Source: Comamonadaceae bacterium
GTDB lineage: Bacteria; Pseudomonadota; Gammaproteobacteria; Burkholderiales; Burkholderiaceae_C
Direction of reading: 5' to 3'
Assembly: GCA_947375135.1 (NCBI GenBank)
Contig: CANCER010000012.1
Location: 1-64,000 of the forward strand
DNA: 64,000 nt
Shown: positions 15,873-23,858 of the stretch, piece by piece
Layout of the letters: every line of letters starts with the position of its first letter
How positions within the stretch are numbered: the first letter of the stretch is position 1
Notes under the pieces: model-generated
Databases searched by the model: none
Seen by the model: the letters and a program-made list of their open reading frames with translations, nothing else
What the model was told of the DNA's origin: nothing
Made by a program: the position numbers and the translations under genes

Positions 15873-16823
15873 ATGCGAGAATGCCAACCAATGTACAAGA
15901 CCGGTATGAGATCCAAAGTGGTTACCTTAGGTATCGTCCTGGCCAGCACCACTCTGGGGACTTCGGCGCTCACGTTGGGACGGGCACGCGGTGCGGCTGT
16001 GATTGGGCAGGCGCTGGAACTCGTGGTGCCTGTTCAGGTTGACGCGGGGCAAACCGATGGCACGCTGTGCACTGAAGCCGAAGTCTTCCACGGCGACAGC
16101 CGACAGGACAGCAACCGGGTCCAGGTGCAGGTGGAATCCACCGGCCAGACGGATACCTTTAACGTCAGAATTATTTCATCCGCACTGATCGACGAACCGG
16201 TGGTTACCGTGTACCTTCGCGCCGGTTGCTCTCAAAAATTCTCACGCAAATTTGTACTACTGGCCGATTACACCGATGAGACGGTGTCGTTGCAAAACCG
16301 CCAGGCAACAGCACCAACCGTTCCTGCCGTGGTGCCAGCAGAAACAAAGCCGGTGCTTGCCGCGTTGCCAAGACCGGCCGCATCGGAAACAACAAAAGCC
16401 GAAGCCGGAGCACCCAAAGCACCCGCCACATTGGAAAAAGCAGGGAACCCCGAAGCTGCGGCGCCAGGACCCAAGCCGGATGCCACACCGGGAAAGCCGC
16501 GATTGCGACTGGAGCCTATGGACACCTTGGGCGAGCGCATCAAGTCGCTGGAATCCAGCACGACTATCAACCCGGCGTCAGAAGTCGCCGCACGTGACAA
16601 CACGAAGTTGCTTCAACTGCAGGTAGACCTGAGCGCCCTGCTGAGCCAGGCGGTGAAGAACGAGGCAAGCCTGGCAGCCATGCGGGAGCGCTTGGAGAAA
16701 GCGGAATCGGACAGGGTACCTTTGACCATGGTCTATGGCCTTATCGTTTTGCTGGTCTTGAGCTTCGGTACCCTGGCCTTCTTGCTGGGCAAACGCCCCA
16801 GGCCGGACAAACTCAGGGCTTGA
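15873..16823 (+). CDS. FimV/HubP-like membrane protein
   Basis: A 316-residue exported protein. It has a signal segment (SKVVTLGIVLASTTLGTSA), then a FimV-like N-terminal region (LTLGRARGAAVIGQALELVV, residues about 35-120), a Pro/Ala-rich linker, a coiled coil near 225-280 and a C-terminal transmembrane helix (LTMVYGLIVLLVLSFGTLAF). FimV/HubP proteins organise poles or type IV pili, but the peptidoglycan-binding LysM part is not obvious and the protein is short. I favour the ATG at 15873, with GGGAG 5 bases upstream, over those at 15891 and 15906. Its end overlaps the next gene tail-to-tail by 11 bases. Confidence 0.6.
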   Translation: MRECQPMYKTGMRSKVVTLGIVLASTTLGTSALTLGRARGAAVIGQALELVVPVQVDAGQTDGTLCTEAEVFHGDSRQDSNRVQVQVESTGQTDTFNVRIISSALIDEPVVTVYLRAGCSQKFSRKFVLLADYTDETVSLQNRQATAPTVPAVVPAETKPVLAALPRPAASETTKAEAGAPKAPATLEKAGNPEAAAPGPKPDATPGKPRLRLEPMDTLGERIKSLESSTTINPASEVAARDNTKLLQLQVDLSALLSQAVKNEASLAAMRERLEKAESDRVPLTMVYGLIVLLVLSFGTLAFLLGKRPRPDKLRA

Positions 16824-17505
16824 AGTTAACGTCTTCGAGCATCACCTTGTAGCTGTAGCCTGATCCAAAGTCCTTGTTGGTGCGCACCAGGCCCACTGCG
16901 GTGACCGTGCTGCCAACAGTCGTTTCAGCCTTGGTGGTGACCAGAATATCGTTGGAGCCGTCTTCCGCTTTGCCGGAACCGTCGCGCAGGTGAACCCAGT
17001 TCTTGCCCATGATGCCGGAGTTCACCTTAACGACCTTGGCATGCACTTCAACTGACTTGTTGTTCAGCGCCTCCGCGTTTGACACGACATCTGCAACCGT
17101 GTGCCCATTGGGACCTGCCGCCTTGCTCACTTTCACATCCAGGGGCGCAGCAGCGCTTCCTGAGCCGGCAACCTGTACCTTGGCGGCGTCAGCACCCTCC
17201 CCTGCCAGAGTGCCAAACAGAATGCTGGGGAACGTTTTCTTCAGCGACTTGCTTTCGAAGTTTTTCATCTCCATGGGGTTTTCGACCGTGACTGTGTCAC
17301 CTGCCTTGACTTTGGACAGGCCAACGGCGACCCAGGTATCCGCCTTGCCGACCTTGAGCAGCAAGTAGGTGTAGCTCTCCGTATTTTTGACCTCTATTAC
17401 TTTGCCCCGCACCGGCTCTGCAGCCAGGACCTGCCCCAACAACGCACCTGTGAGCAGTACGGAGGCGACAACATAACGCAAGGGCTTTGTGGTTTTCATA
17501 GACAT
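16813..17505 (-). CDS. Exported protein with two OB-fold-like domains (NrfJ-like)
   Basis: A 230-residue periplasmic protein with a signal peptide (residues 1-29, cut near VLAAEP). The first half (GKVIEVKNTESYTYLLLKVG to MKNFESKSLKKTFPSILFG) resembles short exported proteins annotated NrfJ or OB-fold. The second half (SVEVHAKVVKVNSGIMGKNW, then VHLRDGSGK) looks like a nucleic-acid-type OB fold. The function is unknown; cytochrome or metal handling is suggested only by the NrfJ resemblance. The ATG at 17505 gives the signal peptide; a second ATG lies two codons on. No Shine-Dalgarno is evident. Confidence 0.65.
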   Translation of the reverse strand: MSMKTTKPLRYVVASVLLTGALLGQVLAAEPVRGKVIEVKNTESYTYLLLKVGKADTWVAVGLSKVKAGDTVTVENPMEMKNFESKSLKKTFPSILFGTLAGEGADAAKVQVAGSGSAAAPLDVKVSKAAGPNGHTVADVVSNAEALNNKSVEVHAKVVKVNSGIMGKNWVHLRDGSGKAEDGSNDILVTTKAETTVGSTVTAVGLVRTNKDFGSGYSYKVMLEDVNFKP

Positions 17506-17630
17506 ATGTTTTGGGTTGGAAATTGGTGGAATAGCCAGGCCGGCAGCTTCATGCGGAACCCGCTGCAGGACCTGGGGCGGGCATGGGCGATTGACTGGGA
17601 ACTCTTGCAGCAATCTAACACGCTGACCCA

Positions 17631-17664
17631 AACAAAAAGCCGCTAAGTAGTACTACTTAGCGGC
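17631..17664 (-). terminator. Intrinsic terminator after tRNA-Pro
   Basis: Bases 17639-17664 are a 26-base perfect palindrome centred on GTAC, able to form a hairpin of about 11 pairs. Read on the minus strand it is followed by TTTTTGTTT. It lies just after the 3' end of the tRNA gene and faces its direction of transcription. Confidence 0.82.
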
Positions 17665-17679
17665 CTTTAAACTGTCTAA

Positions 17680-17756
17680 TGGTCGGTGTGAAAGGATTCG
17701 AACCTTCGACCCCTTGCACCCCATGCAAGTGCGCTACCAGGCTGCGCCACACACCG
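17680..17756 (-). tRNA. tRNA-Pro (anticodon GGG)
   Basis: A 77-base cloverleaf on the minus strand. The acceptor stem is CGGTGTG with CACACCG, the D arm carries GCGCAGCCTGGTAGCGC, and the anticodon stem CTTGC/GCAAG encloses the loop ATGGGGT, giving anticodon GGG. The T arm is GGGTC GAAGGTTCGAATCC-like. The 3' CCA is encoded (17682-17680). It precedes the terminator palindrome and lies downstream of the merR-type gene in the same direction. Confidence 0.96.
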
Positions 17757-17794
17757 ATCAAGCCTTGAATTATAGCGCGAAAGAATGCACTCTT

Positions 17795-18244
17795 TCAGTC
17801 AACGAAGCGTAATAGCTCACGAATTTCAATTAGTTCCCGACGCAACTGCACCAATTGCCTGCCGGCCTCTGGCGCAAACCCAGGCGACAGACGTACATCG
17901 AAGCTGTCCTGATCACTGGAATCGACCTCTGCGGGTTCAACGCCATCGAGCACGACCTCTCCATTGCGCTTGCTGTCACGCTCCGTATGCATCAGTTCCT
18001 GCATCTTGTTGCGGGCACCACTGATAGTGAAACCTTGGTCATAAAGGAGATCGCGGATGCGGCGAATCATCAAGACTTCGTGGTGCTGGTAGTAGCGCCG
18101 GTTACCTCTGCGCTTCATAGGGCGCAGTTGCGTGAACTCCTGCTCCCAATACCGTAGCACGTGGGGTTTTACGCCGCACAAATCCCCCACTTCACCGATG
18201 GTGAAATAGCGTTTGGCGGGAATGGGGGGGAGAGTTTTCTCCAT
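17795..18244 (-). CDS. MerR-family transcriptional regulator
   Basis: A 149-residue regulator with an N-terminal MerR winged helix (YFTIGEVGDLCGVKPHVLRY, then RRYYQHHEVLMIRRIRDLLY) and a short helical C-terminus. It has no metal-binding cysteines, so it is of the MlrA/ligand-less type often found just after ihfA in beta- and gammaproteobacteria. Targets are unknown. The ATG at 18244 (MEKTLPPIPAKRYF) is preferred over the one at 18253. It ends the pheS-pheT-ihfA run, about 100 bases after ihfA. Confidence 0.88.
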   Translation of the reverse strand: MEKTLPPIPAKRYFTIGEVGDLCGVKPHVLRYWEQEFTQLRPMKRRGNRRYYQHHEVLMIRRIRDLLYDQGFTISGARNKMQELMHTERDSKRNGEVVLDGVEPAEVDSSDQDSFDVRLSPGFAPEAGRQLVQLRRELIEIRELLRFVD

Positions 18245-18346
18245 TGAAATCAAGGCTCTACAGACTAAAACGTAGAGGTTACTCTAAGTTTTGCCAAGAC
18301 GCAAAGGACAATCTACCCCACAACCAAAATAAGTCCGCACGTCGGC

Positions 18347-18685
18347 TTAGGCAGATGCTGCGGGCTTGCCGCCATCGTCCTGAATCTGTTCTTTGAGCTT
18401 GTGGCTGGCATGGAAAGTCACTACACGCCGCGCCTGGATCGGAATGGCCTCGCCGGTACGCGGATTGCGTCCCGGTCGCGGTGCCTTGGTGCGGATCTGA
18501 AAATTTCCGAAACCGGAGATCTTCACGTCAGTGCCTTCCACCAGACTGCCCGATATCAAATCAAAGAAGGCATCAATCATGTCCTTGGACTCACGCTTGT
18601 TAAGACCAATTTGCTCGAACAGCAGTTCTGCCAACTGGGCCTTGGTAAGCGCCGGGGTCTCCAGGCTTTCGACGGAAAAATCCAT
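18347..18685 (-). CDS. ihfA: Integration host factor alpha subunit
   Basis: A 112-residue DNA-bending protein that pairs with IhfB. The HU/IHF fold is complete: [20 protein letters not shown], then [28 protein letters not shown] and [17 protein letters not shown]. The intercalating proline lies in RNPRTG, as usual. The ATG at 18685 follows a GAAGATCGAGA stretch; an upstream TTG at 18706 would add seven residues. It lies 30 bases after pheT, the conserved pheT-ihfA order. Confidence 0.96.
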   Translation of the reverse strand: MDFSVESLETPALTKAQLAELLFEQIGLNKRESKDMIDAFFDLISGSLVEGTDVKISGFGNFQIRTKAPRPGRNPRTGEAIPIQARRVVTFHASHKLKEQIQDDGGKPAASA

Positions 18686-18715
18686 GGTGTCTCGATCTTC
18701 TTTCAATGCCCTGGC

Positions 18716-21151
18716 CTAGACGCGCTGACGCGCACCCAATACCGTGCGGAGTTGATCCACCACGGCTTTGACCACTGTCTCGATCTGCTCTTCGGTCAGG
18801 CTGGACTCGTCGCTATTGAACGTCAGACGCACGGCCAAACTGCGGTCACCAGAGCCCTCGGCTGCCACCGTATCTTTAGCCAACTTGGGTCGGTACACGT
18901 CAAACAACTGCGCATCACGCAACAAGCCTGAAGTCGGCGCAGCCCAAATCGCCGACATCAGCGCACTGTGGGTCACCGCGTCGGTCACGACCACGGCCAC
19001 GTCCCGCTGCACTGCTTGCATTTTGGCGACAGACTTGAACAAGGGCACGCGGCGTGCCAGCACGGCATCCAGGTCCAGTTCAAAAAGAACCGGTGCCGTG
19101 GGCAACTCGTACGACTGACGCCACTTGGGGTGCAACTCACCCACATGGCCGATGCACTTGCCATCCAACCAGACCGATGCACAACGGCCCGGGTGCATGG
19201 CGGGATGCGTGTCCGGCTTGAATTCTGTTGCCAGCGGTGCCAACAGGCTCTCGATATCTCCTTTGACGCTGTAAAAGTCCACCGGCGCATCCTTGGTGCT
19301 CCATTGCAGCGGGTCCGCGCTGCCGCTGGCCAAACCGGATACGCGCATGGGTTGGTCGAAACCTTCCACCGTGGCATCGGTACTTTTCACCGAGGCATCG
19401 CGCAGGAACACCCGCCCCAGTTCGAAAACACGCACACGCGTGGCCTTGCGCGCTTGGTTGAACTTGAGCACCTGCAACAGCGAGCCCAGCAGCGAAGAGC
19501 GCATGACACTCATCTGGCTGGCAATCGGGTTCAGCAGCTTGATGGGGTGGGGGTTGCCGGCCAGCTCATGCTCCCAGCGCTCTTCCACAAAGCTGAAGTT
19601 GATGGTTTCCTGGTAGGCCAATGCGGCCAGTGCGCGGCGCACTGCAAACGCACTGCGCTGTGCCTCCGGGCGGATACGCGCCGTGATGGGCGCTTGCGGC
19701 GGTGTATTGGGCAGGTTGTTGTAACCCACCATGCGCACCACCTCTTCGATCAGGTCTTCTTCGATCTGCAGGTCAAAGCGGAAGGATGGCGGAGCCACCG
19801 TGATAACGCCATCCGTTTGCGTCAGAGACAGGCCAAGACCGGTCAACGCGTCCGCACATTGCGCTTGCGTCAAGGACATGCCGATGATCTTGACCGCACG
19901 GTCCACGCGCAGGCTGACCGGTTGTGACACCGGCATATTGGGCTTCTGATCATCTATGGGGCCGCAGGTGGTCTCGGGCGTTCCGCAGATGTCGATGATC
20001 AATTGCGTGATGCGCTCGAGATGCTCCACGGTCAACTCAGGGTCCACACCCCGCTCAAAGCGGTGACCCGCATCGGTGGAGAAATTGAAACGGCGTGAAC
20101 GCCCGGCTATCGACTTGGGCCACCAGAAGGCAGCTTCCACATAGACATGCTGTGTGTCATCGGAAACTGAGGTGGCATCGCCACCCATGATGCCTGCCAG
20201 CGACTCGACCTGTACGTCGTCGGCAATCACGCCGACCTTATCGTCCACCGTGACGGTGGTGCCATTGAGCAGCTTGAGTTGCTCACCGGACTTGCCCCAG
20301 CGCACATCCAGACCGCCGTGGATTTTGTCCAGATCGAAGATATGGGAAGGACGGCCGAACTCGAACATCACGTAGTTGGAGATGTCCACCAGTGCGGTAA
20401 CGCTGCGCTGACCGCAGCGCGCCAGACGGTCCACCATCCACTGCGGCGTCTGGGCTTTGGTATTGACGTTGCGCACCACACGGCCTGAGAAGCGGCCGCA
20501 CAGGTCGGGGGCGCTGATCGTGACGGCCACGCGGTCTTGATTGCCCACGGGCACAGTGGGATAGACCGGCGACAGCAGCGGCGCACCAGTGAGAGCGGAG
20601 ACTTCGCGCGCCACCCCATACACGCTCAGGCAATGCGCGAGATTGGGCGTGAGCTTGAGGGTAAACAGTGTGTCGTCCAGATTCAGGTGTGCGCGGATGT
20701 TCTGCCCGAGCGGCGCATCGGCGGCCAACTCCAGCAGGCCACCATGGTCTTCGGAAAGTTTCAGTTCGCGTGCCGAGCACAACATGCCCTGGCTTTCGAC
20801 ACCGCGCAGTTTGCCGACCTTGATCACGAACGGTTTGCCGTCTTCACCCGGTGGCAACTCCGCGCCCACCAGGGCGCAGGGAATGCGAATGCCAACCCGC
20901 GCATTGGGCGCACCACAGACGATGTTGAGCAACTCAGCCTGACCCACATCGACCTTGCAGACGCGCAGGCGATCGGCGTTGGGATGCTGCTCGGCTTCCT
21001 TGATTTCGCCGACCACGATGTGGGTAAATGGAGGCGCCACGGCTTGGAGCTCTTCAACCTCCAGACCCGCCATGGTCAGTGTTTCAGCCAGCTCTGCCGT
21101 ACCCATTGCAGGGTTGCAGAAAGTGCGTAGCCAGGATTCAGAAAATTGCAT
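18716..21151 (-). CDS. pheT: Phenylalanine--tRNA ligase beta subunit
   Basis: An 811-residue beta chain of the heterotetrameric PheRS. The N-terminal MQFSESWLRTFCNP leads into the tRNA-binding EMAP-like domain (HIVVGEIKEAEQHPNADRLR). The B3/B4 editing domain carries NYVMFEFGRPSHIFDLDKI, the B5 domain follows, and the C-terminal anticodon-binding fold ends near VVDQLRTVLGA. The ATG at 21151 is chosen by family alignment over one four codons upstream. It is separated from pheS by 138 bases that hold a GC-rich repeat. Confidence 0.97.
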   Translation of the reverse strand: MQFSESWLRTFCNPAMGTAELAETLTMAGLEVEELQAVAPPFTHIVVGEIKEAEQHPNADRLRVCKVDVGQAELLNIVCGAPNARVGIRIPCALVGAELPPGEDGKPFVIKVGKLRGVESQGMLCSARELKLSEDHGGLLELAADAPLGQNIRAHLNLDDTLFTLKLTPNLAHCLSVYGVAREVSALTGAPLLSPVYPTVPVGNQDRVAVTISAPDLCGRFSGRVVRNVNTKAQTPQWMVDRLARCGQRSVTALVDISNYVMFEFGRPSHIFDLDKIHGGLDVRWGKSGEQLKLLNGTTVTVDDKVGVIADDVQVESLAGIMGGDATSVSDDTQHVYVEAAFWWPKSIAGRSRRFNFSTDAGHRFERGVDPELTVEHLERITQLIIDICGTPETTCGPIDDQKPNMPVSQPVSLRVDRAVKIIGMSLTQAQCADALTGLGLSLTQTDGVITVAPPSFRFDLQIEEDLIEEVVRMVGYNNLPNTPPQAPITARIRPEAQRSAFAVRRALAALAYQETINFSFVEERWEHELAGNPHPIKLLNPIASQMSVMRSSLLGSLLQVLKFNQARKATRVRVFELGRVFLRDASVKSTDATVEGFDQPMRVSGLASGSADPLQWSTKDAPVDFYSVKGDIESLLAPLATEFKPDTHPAMHPGRCASVWLDGKCIGHVGELHPKWRQSYELPTAPVLFELDLDAVLARRVPLFKSVAKMQAVQRDVAVVVTDAVTHSALMSAIWAAPTSGLLRDAQLFDVYRPKLAKDTVAAEGSGDRSLAVRLTFNSDESSLTEEQIETVVKAVVDQLRTVLGARQRV

Positions 21152-21240
21152 AAATAACCTCAACCAAATTCAAAGTGTTGTCATGTCACGCTGGCAATGC
21201 CTTCAACCAGGGATACCGTGGAACTTGCTGTGCCAGGCCA

Positions 21241-21291
21241 CCGGTATCGTCCCCTTTGGGGGAAGCCGCACAGCGGCTCAGGGGGCTTCCT
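21241..21291. repeat. GC-rich hairpin-forming intergenic repeat between pheS and pheT
   Basis: The interval contains nested inverted repeats: CCCCTTTGGGGG, GCCGCACAGCGGC and an outer GGAAGCC/GGCTTCC pair. Its form matches an intergenic repeat I recall from Comamonadaceae genomes, often placed at the end of genes. No second copy occurs in this window, so the repeat nature is from memory. It sits immediately after the pheS stop inside an operon. Confidence 0.45.
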
Positions 21292-22360
21292 AATTGAACT
21301 GCGACAGGAAGCGCACGTCGCCGTCAAAGAAGAGGCGCAGGTCATTCACGCCGTAACGCAGCATGGTCAGGCGATCCGGGCCCATGCCAAAGGCAAAGCC
21401 GATGAACTTTTCGGGGTCCAGGCCCATGTTGCGGATCACATTGGGGTGCACCTGACCGGAACCGGCCACTTCCAGCCACCGGCCTGACAGCGGTCCGCTC
21501 TGGAACTGGATGTCGATCTCGGCGCTGGGCTCGGTAAACGGGAAGAAGCTGGGGCGGAAGCGCAGCACCAGATCGTCGCTCTCGAAGAAGGTGCGGCAGA
21601 AATCGGTGAACACAAACTTCAAGTCCTTGAAGCTTACGTTCTCGCCCACCCACAGGCCTTCGCACTGGTGGAACATGGGGGAATGGGTGGCATCGCTGTC
21701 CACACGGTAGGTGCGTCCGGGGGCGATAACGCGAATCTCGGGCATATCGCCAGAGAACAGTCCGTCTGCGGTGGCGCCAACCAGGGCACGATGCGCCTTG
21801 ACGTGCTGCACGGCATAGCGGATTTGCATGGGGCTGGTATGGGTGCGCAAGAGATTGGGCGCAGTCTCCGACCCGCCTTCTACATAGAAGGTGTCGTGCA
21901 TGGAACGTGCAGGGTGGTCTTCGGGCGTGTTGAGCGCGGTGAAGTTGAACCAGTCGGACTCGATCTCGGGGCCTTGGGCGACATCGAAACCCATGGAGCC
22001 GAAGATGGCATCAATGCGCTCCAGCGTCAGCGACACGGGGTGCAAACCGCCCTGCCCGCGCTGGCGACCCGGCAAGGTCACATCCAGTGCTTCGGCCTGC
22101 AGTTGAATCTGCAGTTCGGCATCGGCCAGGCCCTGGCGGCGCGCTGTGAGCGCGGCTTCAATCGCCTGCTTGGCCAGGTTGATGGCGGCACCGCGCGCCT
22201 TCTTCTCGTCCACGCTAAGGGCAGCCATGCCCTTCATCATCTCGGTGATCTTGCCGGATTTGCCCAGGAACAGGGCTTTGGCGTTTTCCAGATCAGCCGG
22301 TGTGGTGGCCTCTGCAAAGGCGGCCTGGGCAGTTTCGACGATGGCGTTCAACTCGTTCAT
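21290..22360 (-). CDS. pheS: Phenylalanine--tRNA ligase alpha subunit
   Basis: A 356-residue catalytic chain. It has an N-terminal coiled coil (residues 1-90), then the class II core: [19 protein letters not shown] (motif 1 region), HTSPMQIRY with [20 protein letters not shown] (motif 2) and [17 protein letters not shown] (motif 3). The length is normal. It lies 100 bases after rplT, beyond a strong terminator-like hairpin, so expression depends on read-through or on an internal promoter. The Ala/Gly and Phe pocket residues were not examined one by one. Confidence 0.97.
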   Translation of the reverse strand: MNELNAIVETAQAAFAEATTPADLENAKALFLGKSGKITEMMKGMAALSVDEKKARGAAINLAKQAIEAALTARRQGLADAELQIQLQAEALDVTLPGRQRGQGGLHPVSLTLERIDAIFGSMGFDVAQGPEIESDWFNFTALNTPEDHPARSMHDTFYVEGGSETAPNLLRTHTSPMQIRYAVQHVKAHRALVGATADGLFSGDMPEIRVIAPGRTYRVDSDATHSPMFHQCEGLWVGENVSFKDLKFVFTDFCRTFFESDDLVLRFRPSFFPFTEPSAEIDIQFQSGPLSGRWLEVAGSGQVHPNVIRNMGLDPEKFIGFAFGMGPDRLTMLRYGVNDLRLFFDGDVRFLSQFN

Positions 22361-22386
22361 ACGGTGTTCTTTGAATTCGGTTCAAT

Positions 22387-22423
22387 TGAAAAAGGGCTAA
22401 TGCCTTTTCAAGCAATAGCCCTT
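22387..22423 (-). terminator. Intrinsic terminator between rplT and pheS
   Basis: On the minus strand AAGGGCTA (22423-22416) pairs with TAGCCCTT (22399-22392), and a further inner stem of four to five pairs continues to a GAAA loop; TTTTT follows. It lies between rplT and pheS, so it may either end the ribosomal-protein transcript or act as a partial attenuator for pheST. Confidence 0.75.
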
Positions 22424-22433
22424 ACTTCGTGCG

Positions 22434-22452
22434 CCAAGCGCTTAGCGCTTGG
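22434..22452. repeat. Second hairpin (8-pair palindrome) just after rplT
   Basis: CCAAGCGC and GCGCTTGG flank a three-base loop, with no T tract on either side. It lies immediately after the rplT stop and 11 bases before the terminator stem. It could be a processing or transcript-end protecting hairpin. Confidence 0.5.
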
Positions 22453-22459
22453 CCGTGAA

Positions 22460-22819
22460 TCAAGCAGCCAGCTTGGCCTTGACCTGCTCCACGATGCTTG
22501 CAAAAGCAGCCATGTCATGGATGGCGATATCGGACAGAACCTTACGGTCGATCTCGATACAAGCCTTCTTCAGACCGTTGGCGAATTGGCTGTATGTCAT
22601 GCCGCACTGACGCGCAGCTGCATTGATACGGGCAATCCACAACTGGCGGAACACGCGCTTTTTGGTGCGGCGATCACGGTAGGCATATTGCCCAGCCTTC
22701 ATCACCGCTTCTTTAGCGACGCGGAATACATTACCGCGGCGACCGCGGAAACCCTTTGCAAGGGCGAGAACTTTTTTGTGGCGGGCGCGAGCCGTTACAC
22801 CACGTTTGACGCGAGGCAT
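22460..22819 (-). CDS. rplT: 50S ribosomal protein L20
   Basis: A 119-residue, strongly basic ribosomal protein: [39 protein letters not shown], then [13 protein letters not shown] and [20 protein letters not shown]. It binds 23S rRNA early in assembly and in E. coli represses the infC-rpmI-rplT message. The order infC-rpmI-rplT is conserved here, so similar autoregulation is plausible, but I did not identify the mRNA pseudoknot. Confidence 0.98.
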   Translation of the reverse strand: MPRVKRGVTARARHKKVLALAKGFRGRRGNVFRVAKEAVMKAGQYAYRDRRTKKRVFRQLWIARINAAARQCGMTYSQFANGLKKACIEIDRKVLSDIAIHDMAAFASIVEQVKAKLAA

Positions 22820-22844
22820 TGAATTACTCCTTGTTCGTCGTTAA

Positions 22845-23048
22845 TTAAATACCACGGCCGGGGAGCATCTGTGCCATGTGACCCATATTGGTCGCATGAA
22901 CAGCTGTCGATCCGCGCAGATGGCGTTTATTCTTGGTGGTCTTCTTGGTCAGAATGTGACGCTTGAAGGCTTGACCGCGCTTGACGGTTCCACCGGGACG
23001 AACGCGAAAGCGTTTTTTCGCCGCGCTCTTGGTCTTCATTTTGGGCAT
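22845..23048 (-). CDS. rpmI: 50S ribosomal protein L35
   Basis: A 67-residue, very basic protein, [20 protein letters not shown], with the family ending [25 protein letters not shown]. It lies 25 bases upstream of rplT and 135 bases downstream of infC, in the standard order. The start has an AAGGAG site a few bases upstream (AGAAGGAGCATTACATG). Confidence 0.97.
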   Translation of the reverse strand: MPKMKTKSAAKKRFRVRPGGTVKRGQAFKRHILTKKTTKNKRHLRGSTAVHATNMGHMAQMLPGRGI

Positions 23049-23183
23049 GTAATGCTCCTTCTATCTTGTGCTCGTGAGGCGTCTGGAAAGAGTTCCCAGC
23101 CTTGTTGGCCCCGAGCCACTTTTGTGGCGAGTTGTTAGGCTCACCACTTTTATTCCAACCGGTGACCAGACCGGTTGAAAAAA

Positions 23184-23768
23184 TTACGTCGCAGGATCTG
23201 CTGCAGGTTTTTGCGCGCCGGGCTTCTTACGGCCTGGTGCAATCATCATGATCATCTGGCGGCCTTCCAGCTTAGGGAACTGCTCGACAAGGATCGAATC
23301 TCCCAACTCTTCACGCATACGCTGCAAAAGAGCCAGTCCGATTTCCTGGTGCGTAATCTCGCGACCACGGAAGCGCAAGGTAATCTTGCACTTGTCACCG
23401 TCTTCCAAAAAGCGGCGAATGTTGCGCACTTTAATGTTGTAGTCGCCATCGTCGGTACCGGGCCGGAACTTGATTTCCTTGACCTCGATGACCTTCTGCT
23501 TGGACTTCGCTTCCGCAGCCTTCTTCTGTTCCTGGTACTTGAACTTGCCGTAGTCCATCAATCGACAGACAGGCGGGTTCGCCGTCGCAGAAATCTCAAC
23601 CAGATCAACATCCAATTCGCCTGCCAAGCGCAGGGCTTCCATCAGACTCACGACACCGATCGGTTCATTTTCAACCCCGGTGAGGCGAACCTCTGGGGCC
23701 ATGATTTCCCGGTTTAGACGGTGTTTACGTTCTTCACGCTGACGGCGGTCACGAAATTCAGTAGCGAT
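23184..23768 (-). CDS. infC: Translation initiation factor IF-3 (AUC start)
   Basis: A 194-residue IF-3 that checks start-codon pairing on the 30S subunit. The first ATG (23702) would remove the conserved N-terminal strand. In frame and 22 codons upstream, an ATC at 23768 follows an AAAGGA site and yields (M)[20 protein letters not shown] before MAPEVRLTG, the expected IF-3 N-terminus. Unusual AUU or AUC starts are the known basis of infC autoregulation, because IF-3 rejects non-AUG codons. The C-terminal domain ([19 protein letters not shown]) is intact. Confidence 0.95.
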   Translation of the reverse strand: MATEFRDRRQREERKHRLNREIMAPEVRLTGVENEPIGVVSLMEALRLAGELDVDLVEISATANPPVCRLMDYGKFKYQEQKKAAEAKSKQKVIEVKEIKFRPGTDDGDYNIKVRNIRRFLEDGDKCKITLRFRGREITHQEIGLALLQRMREELGDSILVEQFPKLEGRQMIMMIAPGRKKPGAQKPAADPAT

Positions 23769-23858
23769 GGCTCAATCCTTTTCAATTTTTGCCACGAACG
23801 TGGCGATTGCCGCACAGCACACGCTGGCAAACCGACATCTTTGGAAACAACCGTAGAC

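Noticed and set aside
17639..17664. The 26-base perfect palindrome as a phage attachment site or operator
   Set aside because: It is followed by a T run in the direction of the tRNA gene and sits at its 3' end, so a terminator is the simpler explanation; no integrase or duplicated tRNA end is present.
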